NCBI GenBank assembly: GCA_036560445.1
Contig: DATBRG010000019.1
Coordinates: 1-64,000, forward strand
DNA from: DATBRG01 sp036560445
GTDB taxonomy: Bacteria; Pseudomonadota; Gammaproteobacteria; Burkholderiales; Methylophilaceae
Direction of reading: 5' to 3'
DNA: 64,000 bases
Position numbers and translations under genes: made by a program
In this document: positions 43,292 through 51,710 of the stretch, piece by piece
How the letters are laid out: each line of letters opens with the position of its first letter
How positions within the stretch are numbered: position 1 is the stretch's first letter
The notes under the pieces: model-generated
Seen by the model: the letters and a program-made list of their open reading frames with translations, nothing else
The model's database searches: none
What the model was told of the DNA's origin: nothing

Positions 43292-43309
43292 AAGCAATGG
43301 CCGTGCCAA
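43292..43309 (-). promoter_or_regulatory. Sigma54 (RpoN) promoter of nasT-nrtABC
   Basis: On the minus strand TTGGCACGGCCATTGCTT matches the -24/-12 consensus (TGGCACG, four bases, TTGCT). GG at 43307-43306 and GC at 43295-43294 are 12 apart. Transcription should begin near 43282, 26 bases before nasT. Confidence 0.88.
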
Positions 43310-43392
43310 CTCCTATATTTATATGCTATTTTTATGGTCAGACAAGGAGTTAGGGAAATTGCTCAGGAGGCAAGGGTGAATGGTGAAGCAAC

Positions 43393-43429
43393 TTTGTGGT
43401 GCACAATCACTGTGCGTATGCACCACAAA
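43393..43429. promoter_or_regulatory. Nested palindrome upstream of nasT (candidate NtrC enhancer)
   Basis: TTTGTGGTGCA (43393-43403) and TGCACCACAAA (43419-43429) form an 11-bp perfect inverted repeat. Inside it GCACAATCACTGTGC (43401-43415) has the GCAC-N7-GTGC pattern of NtrC sites. The centre is about 126-129 bases upstream of the predicted sigma54 start, a normal enhancer distance. Confidence 0.65.
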
Positions 43430-43474
43430 ATCTAATATTTACTGCGCTAATGTTTTTTTCGGGAAAGTACTGAT

Positions 43475-45298
43475 TTAGATTGGGTCTGTTTGTTCTATAT
43501 CTTCTAGCGAGTTTTCCTGTAAGCCAAATTGTAAGCTAGCCAGTCGAGCATACAGCCCATCGTTGCTGCGTAACTCGGAGGCAGTCCCGATTTCTACAAT
43601 CTGGCCATTTTCCATGACAACGATACGGTCAGCCTTTTGTACCGTAGCCAAACGGTGCGCAATGATCAATGTGGTACGGCCTTCCATCGCCGCATTGAGG
43701 CCCTGCTGTACCAATATTTCGGATTCCGCATCGAGCGCGCTGGTGGCTTCGTCCAGCAGCAGTAATGGGGCATCTTTGAGGATGGCGCGGGCGATGGCAA
43801 TGCGCTGGCGCTGCCCACCAGAAAGCCGCGTGCCTCGTTCACCAAGGAATGTTTGATAACTCTCGGGCAGGCGGTTGATGAATTCGTCCACTTGGGCGGC
43901 CTTGGCAGCCACCATGACTTCAGCATCGGTGGCATAAGGGCGGCCATAGCGGATGTTCTCCATGGCGTTGGCGGAGAAGATCACCGGATCCTGTGGCACC
44001 ACCGCAATCATGCTGCGGAGGTTTTCCAGGCTGAGTTCACGGATATCCTGACCATTGAGGGTAATACTGCCACTGCTTACATCATAAAAACGTAGTAGTA
44101 GCTGAAACATGGTGGTTTTGCCGGCACCAGAAGGGCCGACCAGGGCAATGGTCTCGCCTGCCACGATATTCAGTTCGATATGATTAAGTGCGGCTACCTG
44201 TGGACGCGAAGGATAACGGAAGCTGACTTGTCTGAACTCAATTGCCGCCTGGGCGTTGTCGCGCAAAGGTTCTGCCCGTGTGGGTTCGGCGATAGCAGGC
44301 TCTGCGTGCAACAATTCCAGTAAACGCTCGGTCGCGCCTGCAGCACGCATCACATCCCCCCAGACTTCTGCCATGGTCCCTACACTGCCAGCCACCATGG
44401 CGGCATACAGGATAAATGACGCCAGCTCGCCGCCAGTCATGGTGCCAGCGCTTACCTGGCGTGCGCCCACCCATAGCACAAAAATAATCGTTCCCATGAC
44501 GGCAGTAATCATGATGGCGGTAAGTGCCGCACGTACACGTACGCGGCGGATAGCAGTAGTAAAGCTAATTTCGGTGGTATTGCGGAATCTGCCTATCTCG
44601 CGCAGCTCTTGGGTATAGGATTGCACCGTAGGCATGGCGTTGAGGATTTCGCCGGCCATGGCCGAGCTATCTGCGATACGGTCCTGGGACTCGCGCGATA
44701 GTTTTTTCACGGTACGCCCGATCAACATGATTGGCAGTATCAACAACAACATCAGGCCAAAATTGAGTGAGAACAGATAAAAACTGGTGACAGCTAGCAT
44801 GATCATGCCGCCGATGAACTGGAACAGGCTGCGCAAACCCATGGAGACAGAGCTCCCAACAACGGTTTGTATGAGTGTGGTGTCGCCGGTCAGGCGAGAT
44901 AGCACCTCGCCAGTCTGCAGGGTTTCAAAGAATTGTGGTGATTGCGTCAGTACGCGTGCATACACCGCACTACGCAAATCTGCCGTGACACGTTCACCCA
45001 CCCAAGAAACCGTGTAATAGCGTGATGCCACCATCAATGCCCAAAAGCAGGCTAAGCCGAAAAGCACAAAAAAGTGGCCGTTGAGGCCCATGCTTACAGA
45101 TAGGCCAGTGGTTGGTTTTGTGGTTTGCCCGAAACCGAAATCAATCAGGTCGCGAAACGCCAGGGGTACCAGCAAAAGCGTGGCAGAGGCAAAACATAGC
45201 AGGATAAAAGCCAGGAAGACTTGCAGACGGTATGGCCGCAAGAACGGCCATAGATCTCGTAGAGACGACAAACGTTTAGTGGGGGCGGGAGCTTGCAT
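43475..45298 (-). CDS. ABC exporter, fused membrane and ATPase domains (MsbA-like)
   Basis: 607 aa half-transporter. Residues about 20-320 hold six membrane helices; the ATPase follows with Walker A LVGPSGAGKTTMF, signature LSGGQRQRIAIARAIL, Walker B LLLLDEATSALD and the H-loop IIAHRLATV. It works as a dimer. The family includes lipid A and drug exporters; the substrate cannot be told. Neighbours (nasT, pqqA) give no clear clue. Confidence 0.9.
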   Translation of the reverse strand: MQAPAPTKRLSSLRDLWPFLRPYRLQVFLAFILLCFASATLLLVPLAFRDLIDFGFGQTTKPTTGLSVSMGLNGHFFVLFGLACFWALMVASRYYTVSWVGERVTADLRSAVYARVLTQSPQFFETLQTGEVLSRLTGDTTLIQTVVGSSVSMGLRSLFQFIGGMIMLAVTSFYLFSLNFGLMLLLILPIMLIGRTVKKLSRESQDRIADSSAMAGEILNAMPTVQSYTQELREIGRFRNTTEISFTTAIRRVRVRAALTAIMITAVMGTIIFVLWVGARQVSAGTMTGGELASFILYAAMVAGSVGTMAEVWGDVMRAAGATERLLELLHAEPAIAEPTRAEPLRDNAQAAIEFRQVSFRYPSRPQVAALNHIELNIVAGETIALVGPSGAGKTTMFQLLLRFYDVSSGSITLNGQDIRELSLENLRSMIAVVPQDPVIFSANAMENIRYGRPYATDAEVMVAAKAAQVDEFINRLPESYQTFLGERGTRLSGGQRQRIAIARAILKDAPLLLLDEATSALDAESEILVQQGLNAAMEGRTTLIIAHRLATVQKADRIVVMENGQIVEIGTASELRSNDGLYARLASLQFGLQENSLEDIEQTDPI

Positions 45299-45440
45299 GT
45301 ATGGCAGACCTTACAACTGGGAAATTGATGTTAGCACTAGTCATGACAGTTGATGAGCTTTAATCGTTCATGATGGGGATAGCTAATTACAGCGGATTGT
45401 ATGGGGATAAGCGGCTTAAATGCATTGAGTCCGGCCAAAT

Positions 45441-45467
45441 AAAAAGGGAGCAGTTGCCCCCTTTTTA
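45441..45467. terminator. Bidirectional terminator downstream of pqqA
   Basis: AAAAAGGG (45441-45448) and CCCTTTTT (45459-45466) flank GCA/TGC pairs in a near-palindromic hairpin with A and T runs on both sides. On the minus strand it would end the pqqA transcript. Confidence 0.85.
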
Positions 45468-45474
45468 TCGATAA

Positions 45475-45522
45475 CGCAATCTTAGTGATTGCGCTGTATA
45501 CAATGCAATCTTAACGATTGCA
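45475..45522 (-). repeat. Tandem hairpins at the 3' end of pqqA
   Basis: Two nearly identical 7-bp stem-loops: TGCAATC/GATTGCA around the pqqA stop codon (45504-45522) and CGCAATC/GATTGCG (45475-45493), each with a 5-base loop sharing TAA. They look like a small duplication of the pqqA end and lie just before the terminator. A role in stabilising a short mRNA is possible. Confidence 0.7.
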
Positions 45523-45582
45523 TACGTACATGGTTACTTCAAAACCGAAACGCATTTCAGTAGCAGCTGGTTTGGTCCACAT
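45511..45582 (-). CDS. pqqA: PQQ precursor peptide PqqA (orphan copy)
   Basis: 23 codons from ATG 45582, starting MWTKPAATEMRFGFEVTMY, stop TAA at 45513-45511. Glu15 and Tyr19 form the E-x3-Y pair that is cross-linked to make pyrroloquinoline quinone, the cofactor of methanol dehydrogenase. AAGGAG stands 7 bases before the ATG. No pqqBCDE genes are in the window, so the peptide must be processed by enzymes encoded elsewhere; methylotrophs of this family are known to carry several pqqA copies. Confidence 0.93.
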   Translation of the reverse strand: MWTKPAATEMRFGFEVTMYVCNR

Positions 45583-45883
45583 GATATAGCTCCTTAATTA
45601 AAGTTTAAATGCTAAATAAATCTGGAACGTTGCACTTGGAGATGAGCGTTCTGTTGGTATGAGTGCATCTTACGCGAGTCGTTCTGTCACACTACTGCCT
45701 AAAGCCATGATTAGAGCCTAGTGATTTTCATGAACTTGAATGAAATATTTGCTGGATTGAATCTCGGTAGAGGTTCAAACTGGTTATGCATAAGTACGCT
45801 GCTATGGGCTCGATAACAAGCACCCAACAGGCTTTATCTTAAGATATATTAATCAAAACTAGAATTTAGCTGAGGCGTTTGAT
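45583..45883. other. 301-base gap between divergent pqqA and mgtC-like genes
   Basis: The first ~20 bases hold the pqqA ribosome binding site. The rest must contain promoters in both directions, but I see no convincing -35/-10 pair and no open frame, tRNA or clear hairpin. It is AT-rich near both genes. Confidence 0.5.
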
Positions 45884-46369
45884 ATGGAAATCATGGGGAA
45901 CGTAAGCACTTTAGAATTAGCAATGAGATTGGCTACAGCTATTGCTGTAGGCGCTTTGCTCGGGATCAATCGTGACCTTAATCGCAAGCCTGCTGGCCTG
46001 CGCACGCATGCAATGGTGACACTGGGTGCCGCATTGGCTACCTTGGTGGTGGTGTATGTGCCAACAGGGGTGGTAGTCGACTTCAATGCCGTCAGTCGTG
46101 TAGTACAGGGCATATTGACGGGTATTGGTTTTCTCGGCGCTGGTGTGATTATTCGCGATGCCGCAGGCCATGTTTCTGGTCTTACCACGGCGGCTACTAT
46201 CTGGGTTTCCTCTGCACTTGGTGTGTTATGCGGGCTAGGTCACTGGCAGCTGGTTGGTCTTGCCACAGCTTCTATCATGATAGTGCTGACTGTTGGGGGT
46301 ATGCTGGAGCGCAAGGCCGAACAGATATTCCACCATCGTCGCCATGACGATCTGCCACCGCCGGCCTGA
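45884..46369 (+). CDS. MgtC/SapB-family membrane protein
   Basis: 161 aa with four to five hydrophobic segments. MgtC signatures: LATAIAVGALLGINRDLNRK, PAGLRTHAMVTLGAALATLV, GILTGIGFLGAGVIIRD and GLTTAATIWVSSALGVLCG. The C-terminal cytoplasmic domain of longer MgtC proteins is missing. GAGG lies 8 bases before the ATG. MgtC proteins matter at low Mg2+ in pathogens, by binding partner proteins; the job here is unknown. It ends five bases from the convergent NRAMP-like gene. Confidence 0.88.
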   Translation: MEIMGNVSTLELAMRLATAIAVGALLGINRDLNRKPAGLRTHAMVTLGAALATLVVVYVPTGVVVDFNAVSRVVQGILTGIGFLGAGVIIRDAAGHVSGLTTAATIWVSSALGVLCGLGHWQLVGLATASIMIVLTVGGMLERKAEQIFHHRRHDDLPPPA

Positions 46370-46374
46370 GTCTT

Positions 46375-47649
46375 TTATCTAGATAGAGTTGCCAGCATGG
46401 CGCAAACTGCAAGCGCCATCATCATAGTGGCTAACCAGCCTAGCAGTTTTAGTCGATTACTTATGACAAACTGACTCATGATTTCGGGCTTCACCGCCAT
46501 CAGCATCATCACTACCATAATGGGAACGGAGATGACGCCATTGATGACAGCGCTCCAGTAAAGCGCCTTGATTGGGTCTATGCTTGTGAAGCCAAGCATA
46601 ATGCCAATCAAGGTCGAGATAATAATGATGGCGTAGAATTGCTTGGCCTTCATCAGCTTGCTTTCTAGACTACTTTTCCACTCAAACGCGCCCGCCATGG
46701 CATAGGCAGAAGAGCCAGCCAGCACGGGAATTGCCAGCAACCCTGTGCCGATGATGCCAGCGCTAAACAGGATAAAGGCAAACTCGCCTGCAATTGGGCG
46801 TAATGCAGTTGCCGCCTGTGCTGATGTCTGAATGTCGGTTATTCCATTTAAGTTCAGCGTTACTGCTGTCGTTAGAATAATGAAGAATGCCACCAGATTG
46901 GAAAACCCCATGCCGATGTAGGTATCAATCTTGATGCGCCTGAGGTTGGCTTTTGCTTGCTCGGGAGCATCTATCAAAGGTTGCGCTTTGGGGTCTGCCA
47001 ACTGGTCTTCGACTTCCTGCGAAGCTTGCCAGAAGAAGAGATAAGGGCTGATAGTGGTGCCGAATACAGCAACCACAGTGGTAATGTATTCTGGCTGCCA
47101 AGATAACTTTGGTGCCAGTGCTTTTAGCAGTACCTGCGACCAAGGAATATGCACGACAAAAGCGGTTGCCACATATGCCAGCAAGGCCAGCGTAAGCCAT
47201 TTAAGGATGCGGACATAACGCCGGTAGGGAATGAAAATCTGGAGTAGCAGGGATGTGATGCCAAATGCCACGGCATAGATTTGTGCCGGGCCGCCGACGA
47301 TTAATTTCAACGCTTCGCCCATGGCTGATACATCGGCGGCAATATTGATGGTGTTGGCAACCAGCAATAGCCCAACCACGAAATATAGCAGCCATCGCGG
47401 GTAGTGCCGACGGATATTGGTGGCAAGCCCATGGCCGCTTACTCTGCCTATCCTGGCGCTGACAACCTGAATGCCAACCATTAAGGGGTATGTGAATAAA
47501 ACCGTCCACAGCATGTTGAAACCAAACTGGGCTCCAGCCTGGGAGTATGTGGCAATCCCACTTGGGTCGTCGTCAGCGGCGCCTGTGATCAGGCCGGGCC
47601 CGAGTTTCTTGAGCCATGATTGTTCGCGGTTTTGAGCGGTAGGTTTCAC
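46375..47649 (-). CDS. NRAMP-like divalent metal transporter with altered metal site
   Basis: 424 aa, about eleven hydrophobic segments. TM1 reads GPGLITGAADDDPSGIATYS, where classical NRAMP proteins have DPGN: the Asp (28) stays but the Asn is a Gly (31). The TM6 region GLLAIPVLAGSSAYAMAGAF shows no A-x-x-M metal motif. So substrate may differ from Mn2+/Fe2+. The start overlaps the stop of the upstream diguanylate cyclase gene by four bases. Confidence 0.85.
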   Translation of the reverse strand: MKPTAQNREQSWLKKLGPGLITGAADDDPSGIATYSQAGAQFGFNMLWTVLFTYPLMVGIQVVSARIGRVSGHGLATNIRRHYPRWLLYFVVGLLLVANTINIAADVSAMGEALKLIVGGPAQIYAVAFGITSLLLQIFIPYRRYVRILKWLTLALLAYVATAFVVHIPWSQVLLKALAPKLSWQPEYITTVVAVFGTTISPYLFFWQASQEVEDQLADPKAQPLIDAPEQAKANLRRIKIDTYIGMGFSNLVAFFIILTTAVTLNLNGITDIQTSAQAATALRPIAGEFAFILFSAGIIGTGLLAIPVLAGSSAYAMAGAFEWKSSLESKLMKAKQFYAIIIISTLIGIMLGFTSIDPIKALYWSAVINGVISVPIMVVMMLMAVKPEIMSQFVISNRLKLLGWLATMMMALAVCAMLATLSR

Positions 47650-48989
47650 GTGGGCTCGATATCGGTGCGTTGCTTGTTCATATACATCCGTTCATCAGCA
47701 GATTTGAGCAACTCGCCGGTGGATTTTCCGTCTTGCGGGTAGAGTGCAAGGCCAATAGAGACATCCACATGCAGGTCATAGCCATCCATCTCTATCGGTT
47801 TGCGGACGATACTGCGCAACCTTTCCTCGAGTTGATGGATATAGGTTGAGTTTTTCCGCTCCACGATAACAATCACAAACTCGTCACCACCGAGCCGTGC
47901 CACTGTATCGCTGGCACGAATTTCTTCACGTACACGCTGGGCGATGGTCATGAGTACGATATCCCCGGTTTTGTGGCCAAAGCGGTCATTAATCTTCTTG
48001 AAGTGGTCGAGATCAAAGAAAAATACTGCGCAAGTGGCATTTTCATCACGTTGTAGCCTGTAGATAGTTTGATCCAGCCTGTCCATCAGCAGCCGACGGT
48101 TGGCAAGCCCGGTCAGGCTGTCGTACATGGCTTGCTGGGCAAGATTGGCGCGGTCTCGCAGCAGGATATAGGCGGCGAGTGCCAGCAATGCACTGATCGC
48201 ATAAGTCAGTATACGGATCACCCAAAGGAAGAGTAGCTCGGGGTTTAGTTTTACTGGTACTACAGCAAATTGCCATTTCCCCCCTGGAACATCGCTGTCA
48301 ATCAAGACTGCTCGTGGATCTTTAAAAAGACCTGCGTTACCGTAAAAGGTCTGATTGGAGTCTTTCGTCCGCACGGCGAAGACGTATTCGTTGCTCGACA
48401 TTTCACCGAAAGCACCCGCAAGGAATGAGGGCATATCTATTACAGTGGAAAGTAGTCCCCAGTATTGACCATCAATAAAGATAGGGTAACGGTAAATAAG
48501 GCCACTGCCGCCCTGAACCAGTGCCACAGGGCCGACCAGAACACCTTGCTTGCTGTCTACTGCTCTTTTTACGTCGGGCCACTGGTCGGGCACTAGGGTG
48601 TAATCCAATCCCAGTGCTTTCTCGTTAGCTTTGCGTGGAGCGATATAGGTGATTTTATAACCCACCGCCACCGCAAAATTACGGATATGTTTACTGCGAG
48701 CATAGAGGTTATCGAGGACTGCATTTATTTTTACTCGGTCAAGTTCACCATGATAGACGCTCAGATAACCGGTTAGTCCATTGGAGAGATATAGCAGAGC
48801 GTTAAGTTCGCGCTCAGTTCGTGCGCGCAATATACTGCCGTAGGATAACGTGTCGAACTGATCATCAGTAGCTATCTTGCGTGCATCTGCCTGTAATAAA
48901 GACTCAAAGATCAGGACGAAAAGCAAGAAGATGAAAATGCTGACACGGCTGGCACTTCCTGGTTTGCCTATGATTTCCAGCAATCTCAC
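47646..48989 (-). CDS. CHASE-domain diguanylate cyclase
   Basis: 447 aa. TM1 (about 15-33), a periplasmic CHASE sensor (about 60-215; VGYKITYIAPRKANEKALGL, GLIYRYPIFIDGQYWGL), TM2 (about 245-270), then GGDEF (about 280-445) with the active-site ARLGGDEFVIVI and an RASD inhibitory I-site five residues before. It should make c-di-GMP in response to a small outside molecule. Four-base overlap with the NRAMP-like gene downstream. Confidence 0.92.
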   Translation of the reverse strand: MRLLEIIGKPGSASRVSIFIFLLFVLIFESLLQADARKIATDDQFDTLSYGSILRARTERELNALLYLSNGLTGYLSVYHGELDRVKINAVLDNLYARSKHIRNFAVAVGYKITYIAPRKANEKALGLDYTLVPDQWPDVKRAVDSKQGVLVGPVALVQGGSGLIYRYPIFIDGQYWGLLSTVIDMPSFLAGAFGEMSSNEYVFAVRTKDSNQTFYGNAGLFKDPRAVLIDSDVPGGKWQFAVVPVKLNPELLFLWVIRILTYAISALLALAAYILLRDRANLAQQAMYDSLTGLANRRLLMDRLDQTIYRLQRDENATCAVFFFDLDHFKKINDRFGHKTGDIVLMTIAQRVREEIRASDTVARLGGDEFVIVIVERKNSTYIHQLEERLRSIVRKPIEMDGYDLHVDVSIGLALYPQDGKSTGELLKSADERMYMNKQRTDIEPT

Positions 48990-49142
48990 GTGCTGTCCTT
49001 ATGCGTATTTGTTGAAATCAGTATACAGACTTGAATTAGGAAACATCCCGATACCATTTAGCTAAATTACTTTATATTTGTAGTGATAACAATCCGTCGT
49101 GCACACTCTTGGCGATTATCCAGCTAGCCTGAAAGGTGGTTT

Positions 49143-49700
49143 ATGAAACTGAATCTTGGTTGTGGATTCAACAAAAAAGCAGGGTGTATCAATATAGACA
49201 AGTTTGATGCCTGTCAGCCGGATATGGTGCTGGATATTGAGCTTACTCCATGGCCATTCAAAACGGGTGAAGTCGAAGAGGTTATTTTTAACCACTCTCT
49301 GGAACATGTTGGCGCGAATGCAGAAGTTTTTTTCGGCATTATGCGAGAGCTTTACCGGGTGTGCAGTGCTGGTGCAAAAATCCAGATTAATGTACCGCAT
49401 CCAAGGCACGATCATTTCCTTAATGACCCAACGCATGTCAGGGTCATAACCCCCCAATTATTGTCGCTCTTTAGTAAGAGGCTAAACCGGGAATGGAAGA
49501 AAAATGGAGTTTCGAACTCGCCACTTGCTATTTATCTTGATGTGGATTTCGAGGTTAAGACTGTGGCGCAAGTGCTTGAAAAAAAATACATGGACCTATT
49601 AAACAATGGGAAGATTAGCGAACAGGAGCTGGCAACTATCATCAATGAGAGAAATAATATCGTCAGTGAATATCAGATTGCGCTTGAGGTAATCAAGTAA
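49143..49700 (+). CDS. Class I SAM-dependent methyltransferase
   Basis: 185 aa. MKLNLGCGFNKKAGCINIDK contains the SAM-binding GxG, followed by acidic D in NIDKFDA, and NHSLEHV is the usual post-IV motif of methyltransferase type 11 proteins. PHPRHDHFLNDPTHVRVITP resembles methyltransferases in polysaccharide clusters. GGTGG lies just before the ATG. It stands alone between two diguanylate cyclase genes; target unknown. Confidence 0.82.
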   Translation: MKLNLGCGFNKKAGCINIDKFDACQPDMVLDIELTPWPFKTGEVEEVIFNHSLEHVGANAEVFFGIMRELYRVCSAGAKIQINVPHPRHDHFLNDPTHVRVITPQLLSLFSKRLNREWKKNGVSNSPLAIYLDVDFEVKTVAQVLEKKYMDLLNNGKISEQELATIINERNNIVSEYQIALEVIK

Positions 49701-49858
49701 TTTTTGCTAAATTATTCCAGACCTTAGAACTTTGCCGTTTGCAAAAATCAACCGAGCTCTAAACGGCTCGCACCTCAATACTTAACTAAAGGCATCATAT
49801 CTAAACTAGGGTGTGCTCAAAGTAGCTCGCTCCCGATAACAGATTTGGATCAGAAACA

Positions 49859-50797
49859 ATGACAGAATCAACCGAAATGATGGACGACAGTACCGTCTAT
49901 AAGACGTTGCTCGAATCCACCAAAGCGATCCCGTGGAAAATAGACTGGGGTACGATGAAGTTCGCCTATATAGGGCCGCAAATAGAAGAGTTGCTTGGCT
50001 GGTCGCCTTCCAGTTGGATAAGCGCGGATGATTGGGCAACTAGGATGCACCCTGAAGACAGGGAATGGGTGGTTAATTTTTGTGTCTCGCAATCTCAGGC
50101 CGGGACTGACCACGAGGCAGATTACCGAGCACTGACCAAAGATGGAAATTATGTATGGATCCGCGATGTGGTTCATGTGGTTCGTAATGAAGATGGCACG
50201 GTTGATTCACTCATCGGCTTCATGTTCGATATCAGCGATCGGAAAAGGGGTGAGGAAAAGCTGATTAGCCTGCAGAAAGAGTTAGAAACCCTTTCCTTTA
50301 TGGATGGCTTAACTGGCGTTGCCAATCGGCGGATGTTTGATTCCATCATGGAAAAAGAATGGGCAAATGCAAAGCGCAATAACCAGCCGCTTTCATTAAT
50401 CATGATTGATATCGATTATTTCAAACAATACAACGACCATTATGGACATATCCAGGGGGACGATTGCCTTAAGCGTGTGGCAAAAGTGCTGAGTTCTGCG
50501 GCCTCCAGGCCGCGGGATTTTCTTGCCCGTTTTGGTGGGGAAGAGTTTGTGATGGTCTTGCCTGAAACGGACGAGAAATCTGCTGAAATGATTGCTGAAA
50601 GATGTCGTCACCTGATTATCGAAGACCATATTCCACATGCTGAATCTTCAGTTGCCGAAGAGCTGACTGTGAGTCTTGGCGTTGGCACTACTGTTCCGTC
50701 TCAGGATGCTGAGCCGATAGGCTTTATTGATGAGGTAGACAAGAGGTTGTACCAAGCCAAGCTAAAGGGCAGGAACTGCGTGGTTAAGGACAATTAG
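49859..50797 (+). CDS. PAS-GGDEF diguanylate cyclase
   Basis: 312 aa, no membrane helix. A PAS domain of the PAS_3 type (about 18-130; YIGPQIEELLGWSPSSWISA, DWATRMHPEDREWV) leads into GGDEF (about 150-310) with ARFGGEEFVMVLPE and an RPRD I-site. A cytoplasmic c-di-GMP synthase with a ligand or redox sensor; the cofactor is not evident. Ribosome binding site is weak. Confidence 0.92.
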   Translation: MTESTEMMDDSTVYKTLLESTKAIPWKIDWGTMKFAYIGPQIEELLGWSPSSWISADDWATRMHPEDREWVVNFCVSQSQAGTDHEADYRALTKDGNYVWIRDVVHVVRNEDGTVDSLIGFMFDISDRKRGEEKLISLQKELETLSFMDGLTGVANRRMFDSIMEKEWANAKRNNQPLSLIMIDIDYFKQYNDHYGHIQGDDCLKRVAKVLSSAASRPRDFLARFGGEEFVMVLPETDEKSAEMIAERCRHLIIEDHIPHAESSVAEELTVSLGVGTTVPSQDAEPIGFIDEVDKRLYQAKLKGRNCVVKDN

Positions 50798-50894
50798 ATG
50801 CCCTCCCGCCTTTCAATAGCATTGTCTGATGCTCCAGATATCAACCATCGTTATGACTGGTTGATTTAAGCGAAATCACGCCATACTGGGGCCT

Positions 50895-51653
50895 ATGTAC
50901 GAATCAATATTTTTTCTGAGTGTGATGGGCTTCTTCGCTGGTTTGGTTGATTCAGCAGTTGGCGGCGGCGGCTTGATACAGATCCCTGCCCTGTTTAATG
51001 CCTTGCCAGAGGTGGCACCCGCTACACTGTTTGGCACAAATAAGTTCGCTTCCATTTTCGGTACAGCGAGTGCTGCGCGAACTTTTATTCGTCGAGTTAA
51101 GGTACCTTGGGTGTTGGTATTGCCAGCCACAGTCCTTGCATTTGTGATGTCGTTTGCTGGTGCGGCAGTAGTGAGTTATGTCCCAAAGACGGTCATTAAG
51201 CCGGTTGTGCTGACGCTGTTAATCGTGATGGCCATTTACACATTCTGGAAAAAGGATTTCGGCAAGCTACACAAACCGAGCACTATCGGGGTGCGCGAAC
51301 GCCGAATGGCAGCGGGCATTGGTGGATTGATTGGTTTTTATGATGGCTTGTTTGGACCCGGTGCTGGCAGCTTCCTGATTTTCCTGTTTATTCGTTGTTT
51401 CGCATTTGATTTCTTATATGCATCGGCAGCAGCAAAATTCGTCAACCTGGCTACGAATCTGGCTGCGCTTTGTTTCTTTGTGCCATCCGGCAATATTCTG
51501 CTTCATTACGCAGTGCCGATGGCGGTGAGCAATATATTTGGCAGCCTGGTTGGAACGCATCTGGCCATGAAAGGCGGTGCAGGGTTTGTCAGAATGCTGT
51601 TTTTGCTGATGCTTAGCCTGATGATAGGCAAGTTTGCTTACGACCTTATCTAG
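50895..51653 (+). CDS. TSUP-family (TauE/SafE) membrane permease
   Basis: 252 aa, about eight hydrophobic segments with the two-fold repeat of the family: GFFAGLVDSAVGGGGLIQIP and GGLIGFYDGLFGPGAGSFLI. Members move sulfite, sulfonates or other organic anions. Nothing nearby points to a substrate; the convergent modC lies downstream. Confidence 0.88.
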   Translation: MYESIFFLSVMGFFAGLVDSAVGGGGLIQIPALFNALPEVAPATLFGTNKFASIFGTASAARTFIRRVKVPWVLVLPATVLAFVMSFAGAAVVSYVPKTVIKPVVLTLLIVMAIYTFWKKDFGKLHKPSTIGVRERRMAAGIGGLIGFYDGLFGPGAGSFLIFLFIRCFAFDFLYASAAAKFVNLATNLAALCFFVPSGNILLHYAVPMAVSNIFGSLVGTHLAMKGGAGFVRMLFLLMLSLMIGKFAYDLI

Positions 51654-51658
51654 TTTGC

Positions 51659-51703
51659 AAAACCAGAGTTCGTCATATTAACCAGAAGACGGTTGCTGGT
51701 TTT
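51659..51703. terminator. Possible bidirectional terminator between TSUP permease and modC
   Basis: AAAACCAG (51659-51666) and CTGGTTTT (51696-51703) form an 8-bp stem with a 29-base loop between two convergent genes. The loop is long, so confidence is limited. Confidence 0.4.
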
Positions 51704-51710
51704 AATTCAG

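Noticed and set aside
45591..45880. Search for a pqqB or other pqq gene fragment near pqqA
   Set aside because: No frame in either direction shows PqqB, C, D or E features; the peptide gene is an orphan.
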